A DNA stretch of 64,000 nt, from contig NW_027488367.1 in NCBI RefSeq assembly GCF_051014445.1, positions 29,683,501 to 29,747,500 on the forward strand, written 5' to 3'. Made by a program: the position numbers and the translations under genes. The stretch comes from Colletes latitarsis. Lineage: Eukaryota; Arthropoda; Insecta; Hymenoptera; Colletidae. Shown piece by piece: positions 14,001 to 27,211 of this stretch. Each line of letters starts with the position of its first letter. Positions within the stretch are counted from its first letter, which is position 1. The notes below the pieces were generated by a model that saw only the letters and a program-made list of their open reading frames with translations, was not told the origin of the DNA and made no database searches.

Positions 14001-15607
14001 GAAACAATCAATTAAACCTGGTTGCGATTAATATTTCAGAGGATAACGCCGGCTATGTCTGGGTTAGGTCTGGTATTTGCCATCATCTAGCACATACTTT
14101 CGCATTCTTCGCATACTTGTTAGCCAGATCCTGACTTTTTCTGGTTTGGATGACGTAGTAATCTGGCATCACACCGAATCTGTCAATTAAACCTGGTTGC
14201 GATTAATATTTTAGAAGATAACGCCGGTTATGTCTGTGTAAGGTCTGGTATTTGCTATCATCTGACTCATACTTTCGCATTATTCGCATACTTGTTGGCC
14301 AGATCCTGGGTTTTTTCCGGTTTGGATCACGTAGTAATATGGTACCACACTGAAGCAGTCAATTAAACGTGGTTCCGATTAATATTTTAGTGGATAACGC
14401 CGGTTATGTCTGGGTTAGTTCTGGTATTTGCAATCATCTGGCTCATACTTTCGCATTCTTCGCATACTTGTTGTCCAGATCCTGGATTTTTTCTGGTTTG
14501 GATTACATAGTAATGTGGTACCACACCGAAATGGTCAATTAAACCTGGTTCCGATTAATATTTTAGAGGATATCGCCGGTTAGGTTTGTGTTAGGTCTGG
14601 TATTTGCAATCATCTGCCTCATACTTTCAAATTTTTCGCATACTTGTTCGCCAGCTCCTGGGTTTTTTCCGGTTTGGATCACGTAGTAATATGGTACCAC
14701 ACTGAAACAGTCAACTAAACCTGGTTCCGATTAATATTTTAGAGGATAGCGCCGGTTAGGTTTGTGTTAGGTCTGGTATTTACAATCATCTGACTCAGAC
14801 TTTCGCATTCTTCGCATACTTGTTGGCGAGATCCTGGGCTTTTTCTGGTTTGGATCACGTAGTAATGTAGTACCACACCGAAGCCGCCTATTAAACCTAG
14901 TTGCGATTAATATTTTAGAGGATAACGCCGCTTATGTCTGGGTTAGTTCTGGTATTTGCAATCATCTGGCTCATACTTTCGCATTTTGCGCATACTTATT
15001 GGCCAGATCCTCGGTTTTTTCTGGTTTGATTACGTAGTAATGTGGTACCGTACCGAAACAGTCAATTATAGGTGGTTCCGATTAATATTTTAAAAGACGA
15101 CGCCGATTATGTCTGGGATAGGTCTGGAATTTGCCATCATCTAGCTCAAACTTTCGCATTTTTTGCATACTTGTTGGCCAGATCCTGGGTATTTTCTGGT
15201 TTGGATCACGTAGTGTCGTGGTACCACACCGAAACAATCAACTAGACCTGGTTGCGATAAATATTTTAGAAGATAACGCCGGTTATGTCTGGGTTAGGTC
15301 TGGTATTTGCAATCATCTGGCTCATACTTTCGCATTTTTCGCATACTTGTTGGCCAGATACTGGGTTTTTTCTGGTTTGATTACGTAGTAATGTGGTACC
15401 ACACCGAAACAGTCAATTAAACCTGGTTGCGATTAATATTTCAGAGGATAACGCCGGCTATGTCTGGGTTAGGTCTGGTATTTGCCATCATCTAGCACAT
15501 ACTTTCGCATTTTTCGCATACTTGTTGGCCAGATCCTGGGCTTTTGCTGATTCAGATCACGTAGTAATCTGGCACCACACCGAAACTGTCAATTAAACCT
15601 GGTTGCG
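8040..15607. repeat. Second three-copy satellite block family
   Basis: A run of monomers carrying rare variants (CCGTACCGAAACAG, AAAGACGACGCC, CAATCAACTAGACC) appears at about 8040-8740, 12265-12970 and 14906-15607. Offsets are 4225 bp (24 monomers) and 2641 bp (15 monomers). The copies are nearly identical, so they are recent. The middle copy alone carries the 28-bp palindrome at 12743-12770, which makes it possible to say which state is ancestral. Ends were set by eye. Confidence 0.75.
12743..12770. repeat. 28-bp perfect palindrome in one satellite monomer
   Basis: The sequence CGTAGTAATGTGGT followed by its exact reverse complement forms a 28-bp palindrome with no spacer. The sister copies near 8518 and 15384 read ...TACCACACCGAAACAG, with only the 12-bp core palindrome found in most monomers. 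Here the right flank has become an inverted copy of the left flank, with a net gain of 5 bp (block offset 4225 before, 4230 after). A fold-back template switch during replication or repair would give exactly this. Confidence 0.9.
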
Positions 15608-17318
15608 AATAATATTTTAGAAGATAACGCCGGTTATGTCTGGGTTAGGTCTGGTATTTGCAATCATCTGGCTCATACTTTCGCATTTTTCACGTACTTG
15701 TTGGCCAGATCCTGGGTTTTTTCTGGTTTGATTACGTAGTAATGTGGTACCGTACCGAAACAGTCAATTAAACCTGGTTCCGATTAATATTTTAGAAGAT
15801 AGCGCCGGTTATGTCTGGGTTAGGTCTGGTATTTGCCATCATCTAGCACATACTTTCGCTTTTTTCGCATACTTCAATGGCCAGATCCTGGGCTTTTGCT
15901 GATTTTGATCACGTAGTAATTTGGCACCACACCGATACATTCAATTATAGGTGGTTCCGATTAATATTTTAAAGGACGACGCCGATTATGTCTGGGATAG
16001 GTCTGGAATTTGCCATCATCTAGCTCATGCTTTCGCATTTTTTGCATACTTGTTGGCCAGATCCTGAGTTTTTCTGATTTGGCTCACGTAGTAATCTGGC
16101 ACCACACCGAAACTATCAATTAAACCTGCTTGCGATTAATATTTTAGAAGATAACGCCGGTTATGTCTGGGTTAGGTCTGGTATTTGCAATCATCTGGCT
16201 CATACTTTCGCATTTTTCGCATACTTGTTGGCCAGATCCTGGGCTTTTGCTAATTTTGATCACGTAGTAATGTGGCACCACACCGATACAGTCAATTGTA
16301 GGTGGTTCCGATTAATATTTTAAAGGAAGACGCCGGTTATGTCTGGGTTAGGTCTGGAATTTGCCATCATCTAGCTCATACTTTCGCATTTTTTGCATAC
16401 TTGTTGGCCATATCCTGGGCTTTTGCTGATTTAGATCACGTAGTAATCTGGTACCACACCGAAACTGTCAATCAAACCTGGTTCCGATTAATATTTTAGA
16501 GGATAACGCCGGTTATGTCTGGGTTAGGTCTGGTATTTGCCATCATCTGACTCAGACTTTCGCATTTTTCGCATACTTGTTGGCCAGATCCTGGGTATTT
16601 ACTGGTTTGGATCACGTAGTGTTGTGGTACCACACCGAAACAGTCAATTAAACCTGGTTGCGATTAATATTTTAGAGGACAACGCCGGTTATGTCTGTGT
16701 TAGTTCTGGTATTTGCAATCATCTGTCTCATACTTTCGCATTTTTCGAATACCTGTCGGCCAGATACTGGGTTTTTTCTGGTTTGATTACGTAGTAATGT
16801 GGTACCACACCGAAACAGTCAATTAAACCTGGTTGCGATTAATATTTTAGAGGATAACGCCGGTTGTGTCTGGGTTATGTCTGGTATTTGCAATCGTCTG
16901 ACTCATACTTTCGCATTTTTCGCATACTTGTTGTCCAGATCCTGGATTTTTTCTGGTTTGGATTACATAGTAATGAGGTACCACACCGAAACGGTCAATT
17001 AAACCTGGTTCCGATTAATATTTTAGAGGATAACGCCGGTTAGGTTTGTGTTAGGTCTGGTATTTGCAATCATCTGCCTCATACTTTCGCATTTTTCGCC
17101 TACTTGTTGGCCAGATCCTGGGCTTTTGCTGATTTGTACCACGTAGTAATGTGGTACCACACCGAAGCAGTCAATTAAAGCTGGTTTCGATCAATATTTT
17201 AGGGGGAAACACCGGTTATGTCTGGGTTAGGTCTGGTATTTGCAATCACCTGTCTCACACTTTCGTATTTTTCGCATACTTGTTGGCCAGATCCTGGGTT
17301 TTTTCAGGATAGGATCAC

Positions 17319-19716
17319 GTATTAATGTGGTACCACACTGAAATAGTCAATAAAACATGGTTCCGATTAATATTTTAGAGGATAACGCCGGTTATGCCTG
17401 GGTTAGTTCTGGTATTTGCAATCATCTGCCTCATACTTTCGCATTTTTCGCCTACTTGTTGGCCAGATCCTGGGCTTTTGCTGATTTGTATCACGTAGTA
17501 ATGTGGGACCACACCGAAGCAGTCAATTAAAGCTGGTTTCGATTAATATTTTAGAGGATAACGTTGGTTAGGTTTGTGTTAGGTCTGGTCTTTGCAATCA
17601 TCTGACTCAGACTTTCGCATTCTTCGCATACTTGTTGGCCAGATCCTGGGCTTTCTCTGGTTTGGATCACGTAGTAATGTGGTACCACACTGAAACAGTC
17701 AATTAAACCTGGTTGAGACTAATATTTTAGAAGATAACGCCGGTTATGTCTGGGTTAGGTCTGGTATTTGCCATCATCAAGCTCATACTTTCGCATTTTT
17801 CGCATACTTGAATGGCCAGGTCCTGGGCTTTTTCTGATTTGAATAACGCAGTAACGTGGTACTACACTGAAACAGTCAATATAACCTGGCTCCGATTAAT
17901 ATTTTAGAGGATAACGCCGGTTAGGTTTGTGTTAGGTCTCGTATTTGCAATCATCTGACTCAGACTTTCGCATTCTTCGCATACTTGTTGACCAGATCCT
18001 GGGCTTTTTCTGGTTTGGATCACGTAGTAATGTGGTACCACACGGAAACAGTCAATTAAAGCTGGTTTCGATCAATATTTTAGGGGGAAGCACCGGTTAT
18101 GTCTGGGTTAGGTCTGGTATTTGCAATCACCTGTCTCATACTTTCGCATTTTTCGCCTACTTGTTGGCCAGATCCTGGGCTTTTGCTGATTTGTATCACG
18201 TAGTAATGTGGGACCACACCGAAGCAGTCAATTAAAGCTGGTTTCGATTAATATTTTAGAGGATAACGCCGCTTATGTCTGGGTTAGGTCTGGTATTTGC
18301 AATCATCTGACTCAGACTTTCGCATTCTTCGCATACTTGTTGGCCAGATCCTGGGCTTTTTCTGGTTTGGATCACGTAGTAATGTGGTACCACACTGAAA
18401 CAGTCAATTAAACCTGGTTGCGACTAATATTTTAGAGGATAACCCCGGTTATGTCTGGGTTAGGTCTGGTATTTGCCATCATCTGACTCAGACTTTCGCA
18501 TTCTTCGCATACTTGTTGGCCAGATCCTGGGCTTTTTCTGGTTTGGATCACGTATTAATGTGGTACCACACTGAAATAGTCAATAAAACATGGTTCCGAT
18601 TAATATTTTAGAGGATAACGCCGGTTATGCCTGGGTTAGTTCTGGTATTTGCAATCATCTGCCTCATACTTTCGCATTTTTCGCCTACTTGTTGGCCAGA
18701 TCCTGGGCTTTTGCTGATTTGTATCACGTAGTAGTGTGGGACCACACCGAAGCAGTCAATTAAAGCTGGTTTCGATTAATATTTTAGAGGATAACGTTGG
18801 TTAGGTTTGTGTTAGGTCTGGTCTTTGCAATCATCTGACTCAGACTTTCGCATTCTTCGCATACTTGTTGGCCAGATCCTGGGCTTTCTCTGGTTTGGAT
18901 CACGTAGTAATGTGGTACCACACTGAAACAGTCAATTAAACCTGGTTGAGACTAATATTTTAGAAGATAACGCCGGTTATGTCTGGGTTAGGTCTGGTAT
19001 TTGCCATCATCAAGCTCATACTTTCGCATTTTTCGCATACTTGAATGGCCAGGTCCTGGGCTTTTTCTGATTTGAATAACGCAGTAACGTGGTACTACAC
19101 TGAAACAGTCAATTTAACCTGGCTCCGATTAATATTTTAGAGGATAACGCCGGTTAGGTTTGTGTTAGGTCTCGTATTTGCAATCATCTGACTCAGACTT
19201 TCGCATTCTTCGCATACTTGTTGACCAGATCCTGGGCTTTTTCTGGTTTGGATCACGTAGTAATGTGGTACCACACGGAAACAGTCAATTAAAGCTGGTT
19301 TCGATCAATATTTTAGGGGGAAGCACCGGTTATGTCTGGGTTAGGTCTGGTATTTGCAATCACCTGTCTCATACTTTCGCATTTTTCGCCTACTTGTTGG
19401 CCAGATCCTGGGCTTTTGCTGATTTGTATCACGTAGTAATGTGGGACCACACCGAAGCAGTCAATTAAAGCTGGTTTCGATTAATATTTTAGAGGATAAC
19501 GCCGCTTATGTCTGGGTTAGGTCTGGTATTTGCAATCATCTGACTCAGACTTTCGCATTCTTCGCATACTTGTTGGCCAGATCCTGGGCTTTTTCTGGTT
19601 TGGATCACGTAGTAATGTGGTACCACACTGAAACAGTCAATTAAACCTGGTTGCGACTAATATTTTAGAGGATAACCCCGGTTATGTCTGGGTTAGGTCT
19701 GGTATTTGCCATCATC
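17319..19716. repeat. Tandem duplication of a seven-monomer block
   Basis: Positions 17319-18483 and 18552-19716 match almost base for base at an offset of 1233 bp (seven monomers). Shared rare markers include GATAACGTTGG with TCTGGTCTTTGC (17550-17590 and 18783-18823), a GAATAACGCAGTAACG monomer and a GATAACCCCGG monomer. One visible difference is CAATATAACC against CAATTTAACC in the GCTCCG monomer. The right edge is sharp: after 18483 the first copy continues with a different monomer subtype. This is a recent local amplification. Confidence 0.85.
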
Positions 19717-22700
19717 AAGCTCATACTTTCGCATTTTTCGCATACTTGAATGGCCAGGTCCTGGGCTTTTTCTGATTTGAATAACGCAGTAACGTGGTAC
19801 TACACTGAAACAGTCAACTAAACTTGGATCCGATTAATATTTTAGAGGTTAACACCGGTTATGTCTGGGTTATGTCTGGTATTTGCAATCATCTGACACA
19901 TACTTTGGTATTTTTCGCATACTTGAATGGCCAGGGCCTGGGCTTTTTCTGATTTGGATCACGCAGTAATGTGGTACTACACTGAAACAGTCAATTAAAC
20001 TTGGATCCGATTAATATTTTAGTGGATAACGCCGGTTATGCCTGGTTTAGGTCTGGTATTTGCAAACATCTGACTCATACTTTCGTATTTTTCGCATACT
20101 TGTTGTCCAGATCCAGGTTTTTTTCTGGTTTGGATTACATAGTAATCTGGTACCACACCGAAGCGGTCTATTAAACCTGGTTGCGATAAATGTCGTAGAA
20201 GATAACGCCAGTTATGGCAGGGTTAGTTCTGGTATTTGGAATCATCTGACTCATACTTTGGTATTTTTCGCATACTTGAATGGCCACGTCCTGGGCTTTT
20301 TCTGATTTGGCTCACGCAGTAATGTGGTACTACACTGAAACAGTCAATTAAACTTGGTTCCGATTAATATTTTAGTGGATAACGCCGGTTATGCCTGGTT
20401 TAGGTCTGGTATTTGCCATCATCTAGCTGATACTTTCGCATTTTTCGCATACTTGAATGGCGAGATCCTGGGCTTTTCCTAGCTTGGATCACGTAGTAAT
20501 GTGGTACCATACCGAAACTATCAATTAAACCTGGATGCGATTAATATTTTAGAGGATAACAGCGGTTATGTCTGGGTTAGTTCTGGTATTTGCAATCATC
20601 TGGCTCATACTTTCTCATTTTTCGAATTCCTGTTGGCCAGATACTGGGTTTTTTCTGGTTTGATTACGTAGTAATGTGGTACCACACCGAAGCAGTCAAT
20701 TAATCCTGGTTGCGATTAATATTTTAGTGGATAACGCCGGTTATGCCTGGTTTAGGTCTGGTATTTGCCATCATCTAGCTCATACTTTCGCATTTTTCGC
20801 ATACTTGTTGGCCAGATCCGGGGTTTTTCCGGATTGGATCACGTAGTAATGTGGTACCACACTGAAACAGTCAATTAAACCTGGTTGCGATTAATATTTT
20901 AGAGGATAACGCCGGTTATGTCTGGGTTAGTTCAGGTATTTGCAATCATCTGGCCCATACATTCGCATTTTTCGAATACCTGTTGGCCAGATCCGGGGTT
21001 TTTTTCTGGTTTGATTACGTAGTAATGTGGTACCACAACGAAACAGTCAATTAAACCCGGTTGCGATTAATATTTTAGAGGATAACGCCGGTTACGTCTG
21101 AGTTACGTCTGGTATTTGCCAACACCTAGCTCATTCTTTCGCATTTTGTGCATACTTATTGGCCAGATCTGGGGTTTTTTCTGGTTTGAATCACATAGGA
21201 ATGTGATACCACACCGAAGCAGTCAATTAAAGCTGGTTTCGATCAATATTTTAGGGGGAAACACCGGTTATGTCTGGGTTAGGTCTGGTATTTGCAATCA
21301 CCTGTCTCACACTTTCGTATTTTTCGCATACTTGTTGGCCAGATCCTGGCTTTTTTCAGGATAGGATCACGTATTAATGTGGCACCACACTGAAATAGTC
21401 AATAAAACATGGTTCCGATTAATATATTAGAGGATAACGCCGGTTATGCCTGGGTTAGTTCTGGTATTTGCCATCATCTAGCTCATACTTTCGCATTTTT
21501 CGCATACTTGAATGGCCATATCCTGGGTTTCGTCCTGTTTGCATCACGTAGTAATGTGGTACCACACTGGAACAGTCAATTAAACCTGGTTCCGATTAAT
21601 ATTTTAGAGGATAACGCCGGTTAGGTTTGTGTTAGGTCTGGTATTTGCAATCATCTGCCTCATACTTTCGCATTCTTCGCATACTTGTTGGCCAGATCCT
21701 GGGCTTTTTCTGGTTTGGATCATGTAGTAATGAGGTACCATACTGAAACAGTCAATTAAACCTGGTTCCGATTAATATTTTAGAGGATAACGCCGCTTAT
21801 GTCTGGGTTAGGTCTGGTATTAGCCATCATCTAGCTCATGCTTTCGCATTTTTCGCGTACTTGTCGGCCAGATCCTGGGTTTTGTCCGGTTTGGATCACG
21901 TAGTAATGTGGTACCACACTGGAACAGTCAATTAATCCTGGTTCCGATTATTATTTTAGAGGATAACGCCGGTTAGGTTTGTGTTAGGTCTGGTATTTGC
22001 CATCATCAAGCTCATACTTTCGCGTTTTTCGCATACTTGAAGGGCCAGGTCCTGGGCTTTTTCTGATTTGAATAACGCAGTAACGTGGTACTACACTGAA
22101 ACAGTCAATTAAACTTGGTTCCGATTAATATTTTAGTGGATAACGCCGGTTATGCCTGGTTTAGGTCTGGTATTTGCAAACATCTGACTCATACTTTCGC
22201 ATTTTTCGCATACTTGTTGGCCAATCCTGGATTTTTCCGGTTGGGATCACGTAGTAATGTGGTACCACACTAAAACAGTCAATTAAACCTGGTTCCGATT
22301 AATATTTTAGAGGATAACGCCGGTTGTGTCTGAGTTACGTCTGGTATTTGCCAACACCTAGCTCATTCTTTCGCATTTTGTGCATACTTGTTGGCCAGAT
22401 CCGGGGTTTTTTCTGGTTTGAATCACATAGGAATGTGGTACCACACCGCAGCAGTCAATTAAACCTGGTTGCGATTAATACTTTAGAGGATAGCGCCGGT
22501 TATGCCTGGGTTAGTTCTGGAATTTGCAATCATCTGTCTCATACTTTCGCATTTTTCGCATACTTGTTGGCCAGATCCAGGACTTTTTCTGATTTGGATC
22601 ACGTAGTAATGTGGTACCACACTGAAACAGTGATTTAAACCTGGCTCCGATTAATATTTTAGAGGATAACGCCGCTTATGTCTGGGTTAGGTCTGGTATT

Positions 22701-25700
22701 TGCAATCATCTGACTCATACTTCCGCATTTTTCGCATACTTGAATGGACAGATCCTGGGCATTTTCTGATTTGGATCACGTAGTGATGTGGTACTACACT
22801 GAAGCAGTCAATTAAACCTGGTTCCGATTAATATTTTAGAGGATAACGCTTGTTATGTCTGGGATAGTTCTAGTATTTGCAATCGTCTGGCTCATACTTT
22901 CGCATTTGTCGGATACTTGTTGGCCAGAACCTGAGTTTTTTCTGGTTTGGATCACGTAGTAATGTGGTACCTTTACTGGAACAGTCAATTGAACCTGGTT
23001 CCGATTAGTATTTTGGAGGATAACGCCGGTTATGTCTGGGTTAGTTCTCGTATTTGCAGTCATCTAGTTCATACTTTCGCGTTCTTCGCATACTTGAATG
23101 GCCAGATCCTGGGCTTTCTCTGCATGGGATCATATAGTAATGTGGTACCACATTGAAACAGTCAGCTAAACCTGGTCCGATTAATATTATAGAGGATAAC
23201 GCCGGTTAAGTTTGTGTTAGGTCTTGTATTTGCAATCATCTGCCTCATACTTTCGCATCTTTCGCGTACTTGTTGGCCAGATCCTGGGTTTTTTCTGGTT
23301 TGGATCACGTAGTAATATGGTACCACACTGAAACAGTCAATTAAACCTGGTTGCGATTAATATTTTAGAGGATAACGCCGGTTATGTCTGGGTTAGTTCA
23401 GGTATTTGCAATCATCTGGCCCATACATTCGCATTTTTCGAATACCTGTTGGCCAGATCCGGGGTTTTTTTCTGGTTTGATTACGTAGGAATGTGGTACC
23501 ACAACGAAACAGTCAATTAAACCCCGTTGCGATTAATATTTTGGAGGACAACGCCGGTTATGTCTGAGTTACGTCTGGTATTTGCCAACACCTAGCTCAT
23601 TCTTTCGCATTTTGTGCATACTTGTTGGCCAGATCCGGGGTTTTTTCTGGTTTGAATCACAGAGGAATGTGGTACCACACCGCAGCAGTCAGTTAAACCT
23701 GGTTGCGATTAATACTTTAGAGGATAGCGCCGGTTATGCCTGGGTTAGTTCTGGAATTTGCAATCATCTGTCTCATACTTTCGCATTTTTCGCATACCTG
23801 TTGGCCAGATCCTGGGCTTTTTCTGGTTTGGATCACGTAGTAATGTGGTACCACACTGACACAGTCACTTAATCCTGGTTCCGATTAATATTTTAGAGGA
23901 TAACGCTGGTTATGTCTGGCTGAGTTCTGGTATTTGCAATCATCTGGCTCATACTTTCGCATTATTCGCATACTTGTTGGCCAGATCCTGGGTTTTTTCC
24001 GGTTTGGATTACGTAGTAATTTGGTACCACACTGAAACCGTCAATTAAACCTGGTTGCGATTAATATTTTAGAGGACAACGCCAGTTATGTCTGGGTTAG
24101 TTCTCGTATTTGCTATCATCTAGCTCATACTTTCGCATTTTTCGCATACTTGATGGACAGATCCTGTGTCTTTTTCTGGATTGGATTACACAGTAATGTG
24201 GTACCACACCGAAACAATCAATTAAACCTGGCTGCGATAAATATTTTAGAGCATAACGCCGGTTATGTCTGGGGTAGTTCCGGTATTTGCAATCATCTGT
24301 CTCATACTTTCGCATTTTTCGAATACCTGTTGGCCAGATACTGGGTTTTTTCTGGTTTGACTACGTTGTAATGTGGTACCACACCGAAACAGTCAATTAA
24401 ACCTGCTTGCAATTAATATTTTAGAAGATAACGTCGGTTATGTCTGGGTTAGGTCTGGTATTTGCCATCATCTGACTCATACTTTCGCATTCTTCGCGTA
24501 CTTGTTGGCCAGATCCTGGACTTCTTCTGATTTGGATCACGTAGTAATCTGGCACCACACCGAAACTGTCAATTAAACCTGGTTGCGATTAATATTTTAG
24601 AAGATAACGCCGGTTAGGTCAGGTTTAGTTCTGGTATTTGCAATCATCTGGCTCATACTTTCGCATTTTTCGCATACTTCTTGGCCAGATCCTGGGCTTT
24701 TGCTGATTTAGATCACGTAGTAATGTGGCACCACACTGAAACAGTCAATTAAACTTGGTTCCGATTAATATTTTAGTGGATAACGCCGGTTATGCCTGGT
24801 ATAGGTCTGGTATTTGCAAACATCTGACTCATACTTTCGTATTTTTCGCTTACTTGTTGTCCAGATCCAGGTTTTTTTCTGGTTTGGATTACATAGTAAT
24901 CTGGTACCACACCGAAGCTGTCAATCAAACCTGGTTCCGATTAATATTTTAGAGGATAACGCCGGTTATGTCTGGGTTAGTTCTGGTATTTGCAATCATC
25001 TGCCTCATACTTTCGCATCTTTCGCATACTTGTTGGCCAGATCGTGGGTTTTTTCTGGTGTGATTACGTAGTAATGTGGTACCACACCGAAACAGTCAAT
25101 TAAACCTGGTTGCGATTAATATTTTAGAAGATAACGCCGGTTATGTCTGGGTTAGGTCTGGTATTTGCCATCATCTGACTCATACTTTCGCATTCTTCGC
25201 ATACTTGTTGGCCAGATCCAGGACTTTTTCTGATTTGGATCACGTAGTAATGTGGTACCACACTGAAACAGTCAATTAAACCTGGTTGCGATTGATATCG
25301 TAGAAGATAAAGCCAGTTATGGCAGGGTTAGTTCTGGTATTTGGAATCATCTGACACATACTTTGGTATTTTTCGCATACTTGAATGGCCAGGTCCTGGG
25401 CTTTTTCTGATTTGGATCACGCAGTAATGTGGTACTACACTGAAACAGTCAATTAAACTTGGTTCCGATTAATATTTTAGTGGATAACGCCGGTTATGCC
25501 TGGTATAGGTCTGGTATTTGCAAACATCTGACTCATAATTTCGCATACTTCGCATACTTGTTGGTCAGATCCTGGGCTTTTTCTGATTTGGATTACGTAG
25601 TAATGTGGTACCACACTGAAACAGTCAATTAAACCTGGTTCCGATTAACATTTTAGAGGATAACGCCGGTTAGGTTTGTGTTAGGTCTGGTATTTGCAAT

Positions 25701-26880
25701 CATCTGCCTCATACTTTCGCATTCTTCGCATACTTGTTGGCCAGATCCTGGGCTTTTTCTGGTTTGGATCACGTAGTAATGTGGTACCACACTGAAACAG
25801 TCAATTAAACCTGGATGCGATTAATATTTTAGAGGATAACGCCGGTTATGTCTGGGTTAGGTCTGGTATTTGCAATCGCCTGTCTCATACTTTCGCATTT
25901 TTCGCATACTTGAATGGCCAGATCCTGGGCTCTTTCTGGTTTGGATCATGTAGTAATGAGGTACCACACTGAAACGGAAAATAAATCTGGTTCCGATTAA
26001 TATTTTAGAGGATAACGCCGGTTATGCCTGGGTTAGTTCTGGTATTTGCCATCATCTAGCTCATACTTTCGCATTTTTCGCATACTTGAATGCCCATATC
26101 CTGGGTTTCGTCCTGTTTGGATCACGTAGTAATGTGGTACCACACTGGAACAGTCAATTAATCCTGGTTCCGATTATTATTTTAGAGGATAACGCCGGTT
26201 AGGTTTGTGTTAGGTCTGGTATTTGCAATCATCTGCCTCATACTTTCGCATTCTTCGCATACTTGTTGGCCAGATCCTGGGCTTTTTCTGGTTTGGATCA
26301 TGTAGTAATGAGGTACCATACTGAAACAGTCAATTAAACCTGGTTCCGATTAATATTTTAGAGGATAACGCCGGTTATGTCTGGGTTAGGTCTGGTATTA
26401 GCCATCATCTAGCTCATACTTTCGCATTTTTCGCGTACTTGTCGGCCAGATCCTGGGTTTTGTCCGGTTTGGATCACGTAGTAATGTGGTACCACACTGG
26501 AACAGTCAATTAATCCTGGTTCCGATTATTATTTTAGAGGATAACGCCGGTTAGGTTTGTGTTAGGTCTGGTATTTGCAATCATCTGCCTCATACTTTCG
26601 CATTTTTCGCATACTTGTTGGCCAGATCCTGGGTCTTTTCCGGTTTGGATCACGTAGTAATATGGTACCACACTGAAACAGTCAATTAAACCTGGTTCCG
26701 ATTAATATTTTAGAGGATAACGTTGGTTAGGTTTGTGTTAGGTCTGGTATTTGCAATCATCTGACTCAGACTTTCGCATTCTTCGCATACTTGTTGGCCA
26801 GATCCTGGGCTTTTTCTGGTTTTGATCAAGTAGTAATGTGGTACCAGACTGAAACAGTCAATTAAACCTGGTTGCGATTA

Positions 26881-26884
26881 ATAT
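26881..26884. other. Target site duplication ATAT, left
   Basis: The satellite reads GATTA-ATAT up to the LTR. After the element the array resumes ATAT-TTTAGAGG at 30081-30084. Removing the element and one ATAT restores the satellite consensus exactly. A 4-bp duplication is typical of Ty3/gypsy integrases. Confidence 0.9.
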
Positions 26885-27194
26885 TGTTGCGACGGTATGA
26901 AGATGCCGCGCAATACCGCGAAATTGCATCGTCGCAATGGTGTGAAGAGGCTTCGCGACGAAGTGAAGCTGCCACACGAAAACGAGCGGATGCGAGATCC
27001 CGAGCCTTCCGGTTGCTGAGAGACCGGAAACGATTTGAAGATTAGAATTACGACAGATCGCAAGGCGAACAGACGTATTGAAAAGCACTGTTGTTAATAA
27101 AGTTCCCAGTTTACATTAGTTTGTTACGTTGTGCTGTTTTAATTGTGTTGTGACAATATGAGGCGAGCGACGAGCAATACTCCCCGGCGCAACA
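26885..27194 (+). repeat. 5' LTR (310 bp)
   Basis: It starts TGTTGCGACGG and ends GGCGCAACA, with 7-bp inverted ends TGTTGCG/CGCAACA. It matches 29771-30080 except at 27168. A polyadenylation hexamer AATAAA lies at 27096-27101. An ATG at 27158 inside the LTR is in frame with gag. Confidence 0.95.
27096..27101 (+). promoter_or_regulatory. LTR polyadenylation signal AATAAA
   Basis: A canonical hexamer lies 94 bp before the LTR end, at the same offset as the copy at 29982-29987 in the 3' LTR, where it would serve for transcript 3' end formation. Function is inferred from position. Confidence 0.5.
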
Positions 27195-27195
27195 G

Positions 27196-27211
27196 TGGTG
27201 CCAGAAGCGGG
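27196..27211 (+). promoter_or_regulatory. Putative primer binding site
   Basis: TGGTGCCAGAAGCGGG begins one base after the LTR. Primer binding sites usually start TGG at this place because they pair with the CCA end of a tRNA. I did not assign the tRNA. The gag frame runs open through this site, so it would also be translated if the upstream ATG at 27158 is used. Confidence 0.55.

Larger units (their letters stand above)
1..26884. repeat. Satellite array, 176-177 bp monomer, left block
   Basis: Head-to-tail tandem repeat of roughly 150 monomers. The landmark GTAGTAATGTGGTACC recurs at about 69, 245, 421 and 597, giving a 176-bp period. A consensus monomer reads G[C/G]GATTAATATTTTAGAGGA, then CGCCGGTTATGTCTGGGTTA, then TTTCGCATTTTTCGCATACT, then GGCCAGATCCTGGG, then the palindrome TGTGGTACCACA, then AACAGTCAATTAAACCTGGT. 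I count 73 G+C in 176 bases (about 41%). Some monomers are 177 bp because of single-base insertions. Monomers are diverged and belong to subtypes, and groups of monomers are repeated as blocks. No host gene, RNA gene or other insertion was seen here. Short open frames inside it are by-products of the repeat. A centromeric or pericentromeric location is possible but not shown. Confidence 0.97.

Noticed and set aside
1..26884. Telomeric repeat (TTAGG) in the monomers
   Set aside because: GGGTTAGG occurs once per monomer within a longer unit. There is no run of TTAGG, so the array is not telomeric repeat.
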